Shown here piece by piece: positions 49,978 through 59,370 of a DNA stretch of 64,000 nt. Below the pieces are notes generated by a model. It searched no databases, was not told the origin of the DNA, and worked only from the letters and a program-made list of their open reading frames with translations. The DNA is from Roseomonas sp. (GTDB lineage Bacteria; Pseudomonadota; Alphaproteobacteria; Acetobacterales; Acetobacteraceae), in contig JAPSLO010000009.1 in NCBI GenBank assembly GCA_031180725.1, positions 124,001-188,000 on the forward strand. The letters run 5' to 3'. The position numbers and the translations under genes are program-made. Within the stretch, counting starts at the first letter, position 1. Every line of letters starts with the position of its first letter.

Positions 49978-50820
49978 ATGACCGAGCATGAATGGGGCGC
50001 CTGGATCGGGCGCAGCGAAAGCCGCACGGAAACCATCGCGCCGGACCGAGTGGCCGCCCTGGCCGCCACGCTGGACCTGGATGAGGTGCCGCAACCCGGC
50101 GCAGCGCTGCCGCCCGGCTGGCATTGGTTGTTCTTCAACCCGTTCGTCCGCCGCCGTGAGATCGGCTCCGACGGCCATCCGCACCGCGGCGGCTTCCTGC
50201 CGCCGGTGCCGCTGCCGCGCCGCATGTGGGCCGGCGGGCGGCTGGAGTACCTGGCCGACATCCCGGTCGGCGCCACCGTAGAGAAGCGCAGCGAGATCAC
50301 GGCCATTGACCGCAAGCTGGGCAAGCGCGGCGAGCTGGTTTTCGTTACGGTTCGCCATGTGCTGTCCACCGGCGGCGCGGAATGCATCCGCGAGGAGCAG
50401 GACATCGTCTATCGCACCGCGCCGGCGCCCGGCGCGCCCGCTCCGCCGCCCGAACCTGCGCCCGCCGGCGCCGCGGCCGTGGAGGAGATCACGCCCGATC
50501 CCGTGCTGCTGTTCCGCTATTCCGCCCTGACCTCCAACGGTCACCGCATCCACTACGATCTGCCCTATGCGCGGGAGGAGGAAGGATACCCTAACCTGGT
50601 CGTGCACGGCCCGCTGACGGCGACGTTGTTGCAGGGCTTTGCCATGCGCAGCCGCGGCGGAGCGAAGCTGGTGCGCTTCGCCTTCCGCGGTGTCAGCCCG
50701 CTCTTCGCCGACCAGCCCTTCCGGTTGGAGGCTATGCCGGAAGGAGAGGGCCTCTCGCTGTGGGCTCGGGGGCCGGAGGGCGAACTGGCGATGCGCGCCG
50801 AAGCGATCTTCCGCAGTTGA
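49978..50820 (+). CDS. FAS1-like/MaoC double hot-dog hydratase (mesaconyl-C4-CoA or itaconyl-CoA hydratase-like)
   Basis: 280 residues, typical for the HTD2/mesaconyl-C4-CoA hydratase group. N-terminal domain with PPGWHWLFFNPFVRRREIGSDGHP; C-terminal domain with LFRYSALTSNGHRIHYDLPYA, where S-x-x-T-x-N-x-H-x-I-H-Y replaces the MaoC G-D-x-N-P-x-H, and GYPNLVVHGPL. Such enzymes hydrate unsaturated C5 dicarboxylyl-CoA esters or dehydrate 3-hydroxyacyl thioesters. Following two CoA-transferase genes, the context resembles mesaconate/itaconate or citramalate routes, but no CitE-type lyase is in this window. A strong hairpin follows the stop. Confidence 0.83.
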   Translation: MTEHEWGAWIGRSESRTETIAPDRVAALAATLDLDEVPQPGAALPPGWHWLFFNPFVRRREIGSDGHPHRGGFLPPVPLPRRMWAGGRLEYLADIPVGATVEKRSEITAIDRKLGKRGELVFVTVRHVLSTGGAECIREEQDIVYRTAPAPGAPAPPPEPAPAGAAAVEEITPDPVLLFRYSALTSNGHRIHYDLPYAREEEGYPNLVVHGPLTATLLQGFAMRSRGGAKLVRFAFRGVSPLFADQPFRLEAMPEGEGLSLWARGPEGELAMRAEAIFRS

Positions 50821-50846
50821 GGCGCGCGGTGATGCCACCGCGCGCC
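50821..50846. terminator. Perfect 10-bp GC hairpin between convergent genes
   Basis: GGCGCGCGGT (50821-50830), loop GATGCC, and ACCGCGCGCC (50837-50846) form a perfect 10-bp stem directly after the hydratase stop codon and 6 bases before the end of the convergent Bug gene. No T-run on either side. The position and stability suggest a bidirectional termination or transcript-end-protecting hairpin. Confidence 0.6.
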
Positions 50847-50852
50847 ATCGGC

Positions 50853-51830
50853 TCAATCCACGCGGATATCCGCCACCCGCACCACCTCCCGCCACTTGGC
50901 GATGTCGCTCGCGAGGAAGCTGCGGAACTCCGCGGGCGGCATGGCCACCGGCACCAGCCCCTGCTCGGTCAAGCGAGGGCGGGTCTGCGGATCGTTCAGC
51001 GCGGCACGCAGCGCATTGTAGACGGCGTTCGTGATCTGCGGCGGCAGGTTGGCGGGGCCGAACAGCCCGTGCCAGGCGGCAACATCGAACTCCGGCACCC
51101 CCTGTTCTTCCACCGTGGGCACATCCGGTGTCCAGGGCAGGCGCTGGTTGGAGGTGGTGGCGAGCGCACGCAGCTTGCCTTCGCGCACGAATTGCAGCAC
51201 CGCCGTCACCTGATAGACCAGCATCGGCACTTGGCCGGCGATCACATCCGTCACCGCCTGGGCGCCGCTGCGATAGGGGACATGTTCCAGCGGCGTGCCG
51301 GTGCGCAGCTTCAGCAATTCACCGGCCAGGTGGCTGGAAGTGCCGTTGCCCGCGGAGGCATAGGGAACCCCGCCGCGCTGCTGCCGCACCCAGGCCATGA
51401 ATTCCGGCAGGGTGCGCGCCGGCACCTGCGGGTGCACCACCAACAGGTTCGGCGCGTTCGTCACCAGCGCGATGTGGGTGAAGTCCCGCATCGGATCATA
51501 GGGCAGGTTCGGCATCAGCGAGACGATGACCGAATGGGATGCGACCGCGCCCATCAGAAGGGTGTGGCCGTCGGGCGCGGATTTCGCCACCACCTCGCTG
51601 CCCACGGCTCCACTCGCGCCGACGCGGTTCTCCACCACGATGGGCTCGCCCAGCGTGGCGGACATATGGGGCGCCACCACGCGCGTCATGATGTCCGTGC
51701 TGGTGCCGGCACCATAGGGTACGATCAGCCGGATGGGGCGATCGGGCCAGCCGGCCTGGGCCAGGGCGGGCACGGCAGGCAGGGAGAGGACGCCCGCGGC
51801 GGCCAGCAGCAGCCGGCGGCGTGTGACCAT
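50853..51830 (-). CDS. Bug/TctC-family periplasmic solute-binding protein
   Basis: 325 residues from ATG 51830 (ATG 51857 is in frame but adds a non-signal-like prefix). Signal peptide VTRRRLLLAAAGVLSLPAVPALA, cut after AQA. Ligand loop WPDRPIRLIVPYGAGTSTDIMTRV has GAGTSTD, a variant of the usual AAGGTTD. PYASAGNGTSSHLAGELLK, LEHVPYRSGAQAVTDV and DVPTVEEQGVPEF are family landmarks. Divergent from the binding-protein gene of the branched-chain-type ABC importer, convergent with the hydration operon. Confidence 0.88.
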   Translation of the reverse strand: MVTRRRLLLAAAGVLSLPAVPALAQAGWPDRPIRLIVPYGAGTSTDIMTRVVAPHMSATLGEPIVVENRVGASGAVGSEVVAKSAPDGHTLLMGAVASHSVIVSLMPNLPYDPMRDFTHIALVTNAPNLLVVHPQVPARTLPEFMAWVRQQRGGVPYASAGNGTSSHLAGELLKLRTGTPLEHVPYRSGAQAVTDVIAGQVPMLVYQVTAVLQFVREGKLRALATTSNQRLPWTPDVPTVEEQGVPEFDVAAWHGLFGPANLPPQITNAVYNALRAALNDPQTRPRLTEQGLVPVAMPPAEFRSFLASDIAKWREVVRVADIRVD

Positions 51831-52150
51831 GGCTGGGGGGTGAGGGGGCAGGACCATGCTTGGACATCTCCGATCAGTGCCCAGGAATAATGCATGATCC
51901 ATCGAAGTGCGGAAGACTCACGCCGCACATTGAGGCCCTTTCTGCCCTGGCTGCGGCCATGTTGTGCAAGGACAACGGCGACCGAGGTGAAAACGACAAT
52001 GCATAATGCCTCTTACCTTGACGAGACGGAAGATCGGCGGGAACATTCCTCAAGGTCCAGGAAAACGGCCGCCCGCGCCGGCAGCACCGCGCGGCACCCA
52101 TAGCGACAAGACAGGCCGACCCAACGCGGCCGAAGAGGAGGAAGCAGACG
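51831..52150. promoter_or_regulatory. Divergent promoter gap (320 bases) with two ATGCATNAT sites
   Basis: No gene. ATGCATGAT at 51890-51898 (reads ATAATGCATGAT, nearly symmetric) and ATGCATAAT at 51999-52007 lie about 100 bases apart, one near each divergent start. Between them, GTTGT (51961-51965) and ACAAC (51972-51976) form an inverted repeat. The local AT-richness (51989-52020) marks a likely promoter for the ABC operon. The paired sites suggest cooperative or looping regulation of both directions. Confidence 0.5.
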
Positions 52151-53353
52151 ATGCGCGTCACCAGGTCCCAGTTCCTGTCGCTGGTCGCTGCCGGGGCGCT
52201 GGCCCGGCCCGCCCTGGCGCAGGACGCCAGCCAGGGCATCGATGCGACCTCCAAGACCGTGACCGTCGGCGGCTTCACGCCAGTGACGGGGCCTGTGCCC
52301 TTCTACGGAATCCTGACGCGCGCCGCGGATGCCTTCTTCCGCAACTTGAATGAGAGGGGCGGCATTCGTGGCTGGCAGGTGCGCTACGTCACCATGGATG
52401 ACGGCTACGAGCCCAGCCGCAGCGTTGCCGTCACGCGGCGCCTGGTGGAGGAGAACCGCATCTTCGCCCTCGTGGCCGCGGTGGGCACCGCCACCAATGT
52501 TGCCGTCATTCCCTACGCGCGCGAGCAGGGCCTCCCGATGATTGGGCCGATCGGCGGCGCCTCGGCCTTCTTCACCGAAAAGCATGTCTTTCCGCTGCTG
52601 CCCGACTACGGCTGGTCCGCTGCGGCGAACACCGAATATGCCCTGGATGAGTTGCGCCTGCAGCGCATCGCCCTGCTGTGGGAGAATGACGAACTTGGAC
52701 GTTCCGCCAAGCGCGGCTTCGACAAGTTCATGGCGGCCCGCAACCTGGAGCCGGCGGAATCGCAGCCCTTCGATGTGCGGGCCACGGATTTCACGCCGCA
52801 GATCCGCCGCCTGGCCAATGCGCGGGCCGACGGCGTGGTGATGTTCGGCTCCAATGCCAACCTGGCGGCGGCGCTGCGCGGTGCGGACCGCGCGGGTTTC
52901 AAGGCCACTTGGTTCGCGCCCTTCTTCACGGCCGATCCCTCCACCTACCGCTTGGCGGGCAACCTGCTGAACGGCACCTACTTCTCCTCCTGGCTGCTGC
53001 CGGTGGGCGGCGAGGAGGCGGAGGTGAAGGCCTATCGCGACTCCGTCACGCGTTTCGCGCCGAACGACCCCGTGGGCGTCTTCGGCCTGAATGGCTGGAG
53101 CAACGCCGCGCTCTTCGCCGTGGGCTTCGAGAAGCTGCTGGACAGCGGCCGCCCGCTGACGCGCGCCAACCTGATCGAGGTGATGGAAACGTTGAGCGAC
53201 GCCACAGTCGGCGGCGCGCGCAATGTGGGATTCCGCCCTGGGGACCATCGCGGCACGCGGCAGGAAGGCATCATTCAGGCCGATGGCGGGCAGTTCAAGC
53301 TGGTGCGCGGGTTCCGGCCCTATCCGGCCGCCGCCTTCGACATGCCCACCTGA
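52151..53353 (+). CDS. ABC transporter substrate-binding protein, branched-chain amino acid (LivJ/HAAT) type
   Basis: 400 residues. Signal peptide with SQFLSLVAAGALARPALA and cleavage at AQD. Periplasmic binding fold type I: TVTVGGFTPVTGPVPFYG, DDGYEPSRSVAVTRRLVEE (family 'D......A......L...'), GTATNVAVIPYAREQGLPMIGPIG and GWSNAALFAVGFEKLL. Despite the family name many members bind aromatic or dicarboxylic acids, which fits the catabolic surroundings. First gene of an eight-gene plus-strand operon. Confidence 0.89.
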   Translation: MRVTRSQFLSLVAAGALARPALAQDASQGIDATSKTVTVGGFTPVTGPVPFYGILTRAADAFFRNLNERGGIRGWQVRYVTMDDGYEPSRSVAVTRRLVEENRIFALVAAVGTATNVAVIPYAREQGLPMIGPIGGASAFFTEKHVFPLLPDYGWSAAANTEYALDELRLQRIALLWENDELGRSAKRGFDKFMAARNLEPAESQPFDVRATDFTPQIRRLANARADGVVMFGSNANLAAALRGADRAGFKATWFAPFFTADPSTYRLAGNLLNGTYFSSWLLPVGGEEAEVKAYRDSVTRFAPNDPVGVFGLNGWSNAALFAVGFEKLLDSGRPLTRANLIEVMETLSDATVGGARNVGFRPGDHRGTRQEGIIQADGGQFKLVRGFRPYPAAAFDMPT

Positions 53354-53390
53354 CCACCGCTTCCGCTGACAGCAGGATGAAACGAGCAGC

Positions 53391-54146
53391 ATGACGACGA
53401 TTCCGATCAGCGCACCTCCGCGACTGGATGGGCGGGTGGCCATGGTCACGGGTGGCACGGGCGGTATCGGCCGCGCCGTTTGCGCTGCCTTGGCCACCGC
53501 TGGGGCGCGCGTGGTGGCCACCGACCTGCAGGAGGACAAGGCGTGGATTGAGGCGACGCCTGGCGTGCGCTTCCTCCGCCACGACGTGACCTCGCGCACG
53601 GAAACCGAAGCCGTGATCGACAGCGTCATGGCGCGCGATGGCCGCCTCGACATCCTGGTGCTCTGCGCGGGTGCCATCGCGCGGACGCCGCTGGCGGACA
53701 GCGAGGATGCCGAGTGGCAGGCCATGCTGAATGTCAATTTGATGGGCGTCGTGAACCCGCTGCGCAAGGCCTATCCGCTGATGGTCAGGCAGGGAGGCGG
53801 TAAGATCGTGGCGCTGGGCTCGATCGCCGCCAAGATCGGCGGCGTCGCCTCCGGCCCGGCCTATGTCGCGGCGAAATCCGCAGTGCACGGGTTGATGAAA
53901 TGGGTGGCGAAGGCCGGCGCGCAGCATGGCGTCTTCGCCAATACCATCGCCCCCGGCCCGGTTGAGACGCCGATGTGGCAGACGGTGACGGAGCGCGCGC
54001 CACCGTCGCCGAATGGCAGCGTGCCGCTCGGCCGCTTCGGCCAGCCGGAGGACATCGCGCAGGCCATCCTCTTCCTCTGCTCCCCGCAGTCGAACTGGAT
54101 CACCGGCACGGTGCTGGACGTCAATGGCGGCATGTTGATGGATTGA
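53391..54146 (+). CDS. SDR-family NAD(P)-dependent oxidoreductase
   Basis: 251 residues. VTGGTGGIGRAVCAALATAG is the cofactor loop, VVATDLQEDK ends in Asp (NAD preference), LCAGAIART replaces NNAG, and the active site is GSIAAKIGG plus YVAAK. Usual DVNGGMLMD C-terminus. It is placed between the receptor gene and a HIBADH-type dehydrogenase inside the importer operon, so it probably oxidises a 3-hydroxyacyl or polyol-like intermediate of the imported compound. Confidence 0.85.
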   Translation: MTTIPISAPPRLDGRVAMVTGGTGGIGRAVCAALATAGARVVATDLQEDKAWIEATPGVRFLRHDVTSRTETEAVIDSVMARDGRLDILVLCAGAIARTPLADSEDAEWQAMLNVNLMGVVNPLRKAYPLMVRQGGGKIVALGSIAAKIGGVASGPAYVAAKSAVHGLMKWVAKAGAQHGVFANTIAPGPVETPMWQTVTERAPPSPNGSVPLGRFGQPEDIAQAILFLCSPQSNWITGTVLDVNGGMLMD

Positions 54147-54157
54147 GGAGCTTGGGC

Positions 54158-55048
54158 ATGGAGAAGATCGGCTTCATCGGCCTGGGCGTGATGGGCGGCC
54201 CGATGTGTCGCAACATGGCCGCGAAGCATGGGGGCGAGGTGCATGCCTTCGACCTCAGCGAGGCGGCGCGCGAGGCGCTGCGAGACAGCCCCGCGCGGCT
54301 CGCCGCGCGGATGCAGGACGCAGTGCAGGGCGTGGACATTCTCTTCCTCTCCCTGCCCGGCCCGAAGCAGGTGGAGGCCGTCTGCGCCGAGGTGGAGCGC
54401 CTTGGCAAGCCTGGCCTGCTGGTCGTGGATCTCAGCACCACCACCGTCGCTTCCGCCCGCCGCACCGCGGCCGCGCTGGAGAAGGCAGGGATGGCTTTCG
54501 CCGATGCGCCCGTGGCCCGCACGCGGGAGGCCGCGATTCGTGGCGAGCTCAGCATCATGGTGGGTGCCAGCGCGGAGGTCTTTGAACGGCTCCGTCCTCT
54601 GCTTGCCCATATGGGCACGGATGTTACGCATTGCGGCGGCATCGGCACCGGCCAGGCCGTGAAGCTGATCAACAACGCCCTGGTCTTCGAGCATACGGCC
54701 GCGCTGGCCGAGATGATGGCCATTGGCGAGCGCGCGGGCGTGGAGCCGGCGACGCTGCTGCAGGCTGTCTCGCGCGGTTCCGGCGACAGCTTCGTGCTGC
54801 GCAACCACGGCATGAAGGCGATGCTGCCGCGCAGCTTCCCCGACCGTGCCTTCCCCTCGGACTACGTGCTGAAGGACATCGCCGGGGCGCTGGAGATGGC
54901 CGGTGATGCCGGCATCCAAGCCCGTGTCACCGAAGTGGCGCGCGACTACTACGCCGAGGTCGTCCGGCGCGGCCAGGGCAGCCGCTACTTTCCGGTGGTG
55001 CTGGAACTGATCGCCGGCCGGATGGGCAAGCCGGACGGATCATCCTGA
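54158..55048 (+). CDS. 3-hydroxyisobutyrate dehydrogenase-family oxidoreductase
   Basis: 296 residues from ATG 54158. N-terminal Rossmann motif KIGFIGLGVMGGPMCRNM, LSLPGPKQVEAVC and FADAPVARTREAAIRGELSIMVG (substrate loop; the classic is DAPVSGG, here VART), and the catalytic Lys169 in GQAVKLINNAL in an all-helical C-terminal domain. Members oxidise beta-hydroxy acids (3-hydroxyisobutyrate, tartronate semialdehyde, 6-phosphogluconate-like). The APVART loop suggests a substrate different from 3-hydroxyisobutyrate. The last base of its stop is the first of the next start. Confidence 0.88.
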   Translation: MEKIGFIGLGVMGGPMCRNMAAKHGGEVHAFDLSEAAREALRDSPARLAARMQDAVQGVDILFLSLPGPKQVEAVCAEVERLGKPGLLVVDLSTTTVASARRTAAALEKAGMAFADAPVARTREAAIRGELSIMVGASAEVFERLRPLLAHMGTDVTHCGGIGTGQAVKLINNALVFEHTAALAEMMAIGERAGVEPATLLQAVSRGSGDSFVLRNHGMKAMLPRSFPDRAFPSDYVLKDIAGALEMAGDAGIQARVTEVARDYYAEVVRRGQGSRYFPVVLELIAGRMGKPDGSS

Positions 55049-55938
55049 TGGGCGACATGCTGCAGGACCTGCTGCCCCTGATCTGGACGGGGGCCATCAC
55101 CGGCTGCCTCTACGCCATCGGCGCGCTGGGGCTGGTGATGATCTTCAAGGCCACGCGTGTGGTGAATTTCGCGCACGGCAACATGGCGGGGCTGGCGGCA
55201 TTCGTCGTCTATACCCTCACTGCCCAGGGCATGGGGCTGGGATGGGCGCTGGCGGTGGTGGCCGCGCTGGGCCTGGTGGTGGTGCTGGCGCTCGCCTCCT
55301 ATGGTGTCCTGGCCAAGGTCTCGGAGCGGTCGGACCTGCGCGGCACCATCGGCACGCTCGGCGTCGGGCTGATCCTGCAGGGTGCGACGCAGGTCGTCTT
55401 CGGCGCCGACATCGTGAACCTGGATCTTCCGGTGCCACGCTGGGGCGCTTCCGTCGGCGGGCTGCGCATCACCTCCTATGATGTGACGGTGCTGGCGGTC
55501 ACGACACTGGTGGTCGGCACGCTTTTTGTGGTCATCGAGCGCACGCGCCTGGGCATCGCCTTCCGCGCCGTTTCCACCAACCCTTTCGCCAGCCGCGTCT
55601 GCGGGCTGAACCTAGTGGCTGTGCAGGGCGTGGCCTGGGGCGTGGCGGCGGCGCTGGGCGTGATCGCGGCGTTGTTGATCGTGCCCACCACCTTCCTCAG
55701 CTCCACCACCGTTGCGGCCTTCATGCTGCAATCCTTCGCGGCGGCGGTGCTGGGCGGCTTCTCCAGCCTGCCCGGCAGCATCTTGGGCGGGCTTGTTGTG
55801 GGGATTGCCATGAACCTCTTCAGCTATTTCGTCTCGCCGGAGCTGAATGCCACCTTTCTCCTGGTCCTGATCCTGGTCGCACTGAACGTCTTCCCCGGCG
55901 GCATCCTGCCCCAACGTGGCGGAGGGTCCCGTGCCTGA
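55048..55938 (+). CDS. ABC transporter permease, LivH type
   Basis: 296 residues with about eight hydrophobic segments (for example GCLYAIGALGLVMIFKA, ALAVVAALGLVVVLALASYGVLA, LVVGTLFVVIERT and GFSSLPGSILGGLVVGIAMNLFS). Conserved FKATRVVNFAHGNMAGLAAF is the LivH signature. FAAAVLGGFSSLPGSILGG is the EAA-like cytoplasmic coupling loop. One-base overlap with the dehydrogenase; 8-base overlap with the LivM gene. Confidence 0.9.
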   Translation: MGDMLQDLLPLIWTGAITGCLYAIGALGLVMIFKATRVVNFAHGNMAGLAAFVVYTLTAQGMGLGWALAVVAALGLVVVLALASYGVLAKVSERSDLRGTIGTLGVGLILQGATQVVFGADIVNLDLPVPRWGASVGGLRITSYDVTVLAVTTLVVGTLFVVIERTRLGIAFRAVSTNPFASRVCGLNLVAVQGVAWGVAAALGVIAALLIVPTTFLSSTTVAAFMLQSFAAAVLGGFSSLPGSILGGLVVGIAMNLFSYFVSPELNATFLLVLILVALNVFPGGILPQRGGGSRA

Positions 55939-56917
55939 CGGAATGAGCGTCGCGGAGCCTGTGGCGATGAACGTGGCGCGCCGCAGTCGGGCGTGGTCGC
56001 GCGATGCGGTGCTGCTGCTGGCATTGGCGCTGCTGCCCACGACGTTGGGCGGCTTCTGGGTCTATGGCATCGGCGTGTGCATGGCGAATGCGATGGCCGT
56101 GCTCTCCGTCAGCTTCCTGCTGCGCTATGGCGGGGAAGTCTCCATCGGCCACAGCTTCTTCCTCGCCCTGGGCGCCTACACGGTCGCGATCCTGGAACGC
56201 CAGGCCGGCGTGTCGGTCGCCATTGGCCTGCCGGTGGCTGCGCTGGCGGGCGTGCTGCTGGGGCTCGGCTTCGCCTGGCCCTCGCGCAAGCTCTCCGGCA
56301 TCTACCTGGCCGTCGCCACCATGGCCCTGGCGCTGGCGGTGCCGGAGTTGATCCTCCAACTCGGCCCGGTCGCGGGCGGCTATGAAGGGCTCTATGTCGC
56401 AAAAGCGCCGCTGCCTGGCATTCCGCTGGACCTGCAGCGCTACTACCTGCCGCTGGTGGTGCTGGCGATGGCAGTGGTGCTGCTGCGCCGCTTCCGCCAC
56501 TCGCGCCAGGGCCTGGCATTGCTGACGGCGCGCGATCATCCGCGTGCGGCGGAGGCCTTCGGCTTCTCCCGCGGCTTCGCGCGGCTAGCGGCCTTCGCAA
56601 TCAGCGCGGGGATTGCCGCCATCGCGGGCGCACTGCTGGCCTTCTCCGCCTCCACCGTCTCGCCCAACAGCTACACGCTCTGGACGGCGATCTACCTGCT
56701 GGTGGGATCGGTCATCAGCCTCAGCGGGCTGGGGCTGGTGGCGGCACTGGTGGGCGGCGCCTTCATCACCTTGGTCCCGCAGCTTCTGGCCGCCTGGGGG
56801 GATTGGGTGCCGATCCTCTATGGCTTCGCGCTGCTGGTCGTCGTCATTCTGGGCGACCGCCCCGCCGAGACCCTGACGAAGCTGCGCGGGCGCATCGGGG
56901 GAGGGCGCCATGGCTGA
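55931..56917 (+). CDS. ABC transporter permease, LivM type
   Basis: 328 residues from GTG 55931, chosen because GGAGGG lies 5 bases upstream; ATG 55943 is an alternative. Hydrophobic segments follow a short polar N-terminus ([41 protein letters not shown]). [13 protein letters not shown] and [15 protein letters not shown] are LivM hallmarks. It makes the second half of the membrane pore with the LivH protein. Confidence 0.9.
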   Translation: MPDGMSVAEPVAMNVARRSRAWSRDAVLLLALALLPTTLGGFWVYGIGVCMANAMAVLSVSFLLRYGGEVSIGHSFFLALGAYTVAILERQAGVSVAIGLPVAALAGVLLGLGFAWPSRKLSGIYLAVATMALALAVPELILQLGPVAGGYEGLYVAKAPLPGIPLDLQRYYLPLVVLAMAVVLLRRFRHSRQGLALLTARDHPRAAEAFGFSRGFARLAAFAISAGIAAIAGALLAFSASTVSPNSYTLWTAIYLLVGSVISLSGLGLVAALVGGAFITLVPQLLAAWGDWVPILYGFALLVVVILGDRPAETLTKLRGRIGGGRHG

Positions 56918-57669
56918 CGCCCTGACGGCCGAAGGCATTAACCTGGCCTTCGGAGGACATCGCGTGCTGACCGATGTCAGCCTGGATTTTCGGGCGGGCC
57001 AGATAACGGGGCTGATCGGGCCGAATGGCGCAGGCAAGACCAGCCTGTTCAACTGCCTGACCGGCCTCTACCAGCCGCAGCAGGGCAGCATCGCGCTCTG
57101 TGGGCGCCGGATCGAGGCACTGCCACCCGCACGCCGTGCTCGCGAAGGGCTGGCGCGCAGTTTCCAGCATGTCGCGCTCTGCCCCGATCTGACGGTTGCG
57201 GAGAACGTGATGTTCGGCCGCGCGCGGCTGGGCAAGGCGGGGTGGTTCGATGCCTTCCTGCCACTGCCCCGCGGCCGGGCGGAGGCCGCGGAAGCGCGCG
57301 CAGCGGCAGAGAAGGTGCTGGCGCGCCTCGGCCTCTCTGCCTTCTCGGAAGCCCTGCCTGCCAGCCTGCCACCCGGCACCCAGCGCATGGTGGAAATCGC
57401 CCGCGCGATCGTTGCTGAGCCGCGCGTGCTGCTGCTGGACGAACCCGCCGCGGGGCTGAACGCAGCCGAGACGCGGCACCTGACCGAAGCGCTCCGCGCC
57501 CTCGCGGCGCCCGATCTCATCATGGTGGTGGTCGAGCATGACATGGACCTGATCATGCAGGTCTGCGACCGCATCCATGTGCTGAATTTCGGCCGCCGCA
57601 TCGCGTCCGGTACCCCGGCGGAAATCCGCGCCGATCCGGAAGTGGTGCGCGTCTATCTGGGCGACCCCG

Positions 57670-57677
<8 letters not shown>
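56910..57677 (+). CDS. ABC transporter ATP-binding protein, LivG type
   Basis: 255 residues. Walker [11 protein letters not shown]-loop [11 protein letters not shown], Walker [12 protein letters not shown] and switch His [14 protein letters not shown]. The ABC signature reads [12 protein letters not shown] instead of LSGGQ; Gly and the following Gln remain, and such variants occur in LivG. Large insert between Walker A and signature ([15 protein letters not shown]) is characteristic of this subfamily. Overlaps both neighbouring genes by 8 bases. Confidence 0.9.
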
Positions 57678-58407
<730 letters not shown>

Positions 58408-58418
58408 GGGGAGGGAGC

Positions 58419-59348
58419 ATGGAACTGCAGGGCAGGGAGGTCGCACGCGGGCTGCGCTTCCCGGAAGGGCCGGTCTGGCTGCCGGATGGCAGCCTGGTGG
58501 TGGTGGAGATCGAGGGCGGCACGCTGGCGCGCATCTGGCCCTCCGGCCAGGTGGAGCGCGTGGCGAAGCTGGGTGGCGGGCCGAATGGCGCGGCGCTTGG
58601 GCCGGATGGCAAGATCTATGTCTGCAACAATGGCGGTTTCCGCTGGCTGACCCAGCCCGATGGCTATCTGCGCCCGATCGGCATCGCAGAGGATTACGAG
58701 ACAGGCAGCATCCAGCGCGTGGACCTCTCCACCGGCGCGGTGGAGGTGCTCTACACCGCCTGCAACGGCCTCCCGCTCTGCGGTCCAAACGACCTGGTCT
58801 TCGATGGTCAGGGCGGCTTCTGGTTCAGCGACCTCGGCAAGGTGCGGGCGCGCAGCATGGATCGCGGCGCGGTGTACTATGCCCGGATGGATGGCAGCCT
58901 GATCCGGGAAGCGATTTTCCCGGTGATGACGCCGAACGGCGTCGGACTCTCGCCCGATGGGAAGACGCTCTACGTGGCGGAGACTGAGACCAGTCGCCTC
59001 TGGTCCTGGCCGATCATCGGTCCCGGCCAGGTGGCGATGGAACCCTGGCCTGCGCCGAATGGCGGGCGGCTGGTCCATGGCGCGCCGGGCTACCAACGCT
59101 ACGACTCCATGGCGGTGGAGGACGGCGGCAATATCTGCGTCGCGACGCTGGTGAATGGCGGCATCAGCGTGATCTCGCCGGCGGGCGAACTGCTGGAATT
59201 CCACCGGGCACCGGAAGGCTATTGCACCAATATCTGCTTCGGCGGGGAAGGGCGGCGTACTGCCTTCATCACCCTGTCCGGCACCGGCCGTGTCATCGCG
59301 GTGGATTGGCCGCGTGCCGGCCTGAAGCTGCATGACGCGCCGGGCTGA
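58419..59348 (+). CDS. SMP-30/gluconolactonase/LRE-family hydrolase
   Basis: 309 residues, six-bladed beta-propeller, no signal peptide. Metal site residues: Glu16 in FPEGPVW, Asn in CGPNDLVFD and Asp in YDSMAVEDGG, as in SMP-30 and gluconolactonases; PNGVGLSPDGKTLYVAET is the family's conserved blade. These enzymes open lactones of sugars or aldonic acids and some arise from aromatic metabolism. As the last gene of the importer operon, it probably hydrolyses a lactone produced by one of the two dehydrogenases. GGGAGGGAG lies just before the ATG. A strong hairpin includes its stop codon. Confidence 0.86.
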   Translation: MELQGREVARGLRFPEGPVWLPDGSLVVVEIEGGTLARIWPSGQVERVAKLGGGPNGAALGPDGKIYVCNNGGFRWLTQPDGYLRPIGIAEDYETGSIQRVDLSTGAVEVLYTACNGLPLCGPNDLVFDGQGGFWFSDLGKVRARSMDRGAVYYARMDGSLIREAIFPVMTPNGVGLSPDGKTLYVAETETSRLWSWPIIGPGQVAMEPWPAPNGGRLVHGAPGYQRYDSMAVEDGGNICVATLVNGGISVISPAGELLEFHRAPEGYCTNICFGGEGRRTAFITLSGTGRVIAVDWPRAGLKLHDAPG

Positions 59349-59358
59349 ACCCGGCGCG
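59336..59358. terminator. Perfect 9-bp GC hairpin with the stop codon in its loop
   Basis: CGCGCCGGG (59336-59344), loop CTGAA (contains TGA stop of the lactonase gene) and CCCGGCGCG (59350-59358). It separates convergent genes (isochorismatase-like gene ends at 59371). No T-run. Like the hairpin at 50821 it is a candidate bidirectional transcript end. Confidence 0.55.
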
Positions 59359-59370
59359 CCCTGATGGCCG

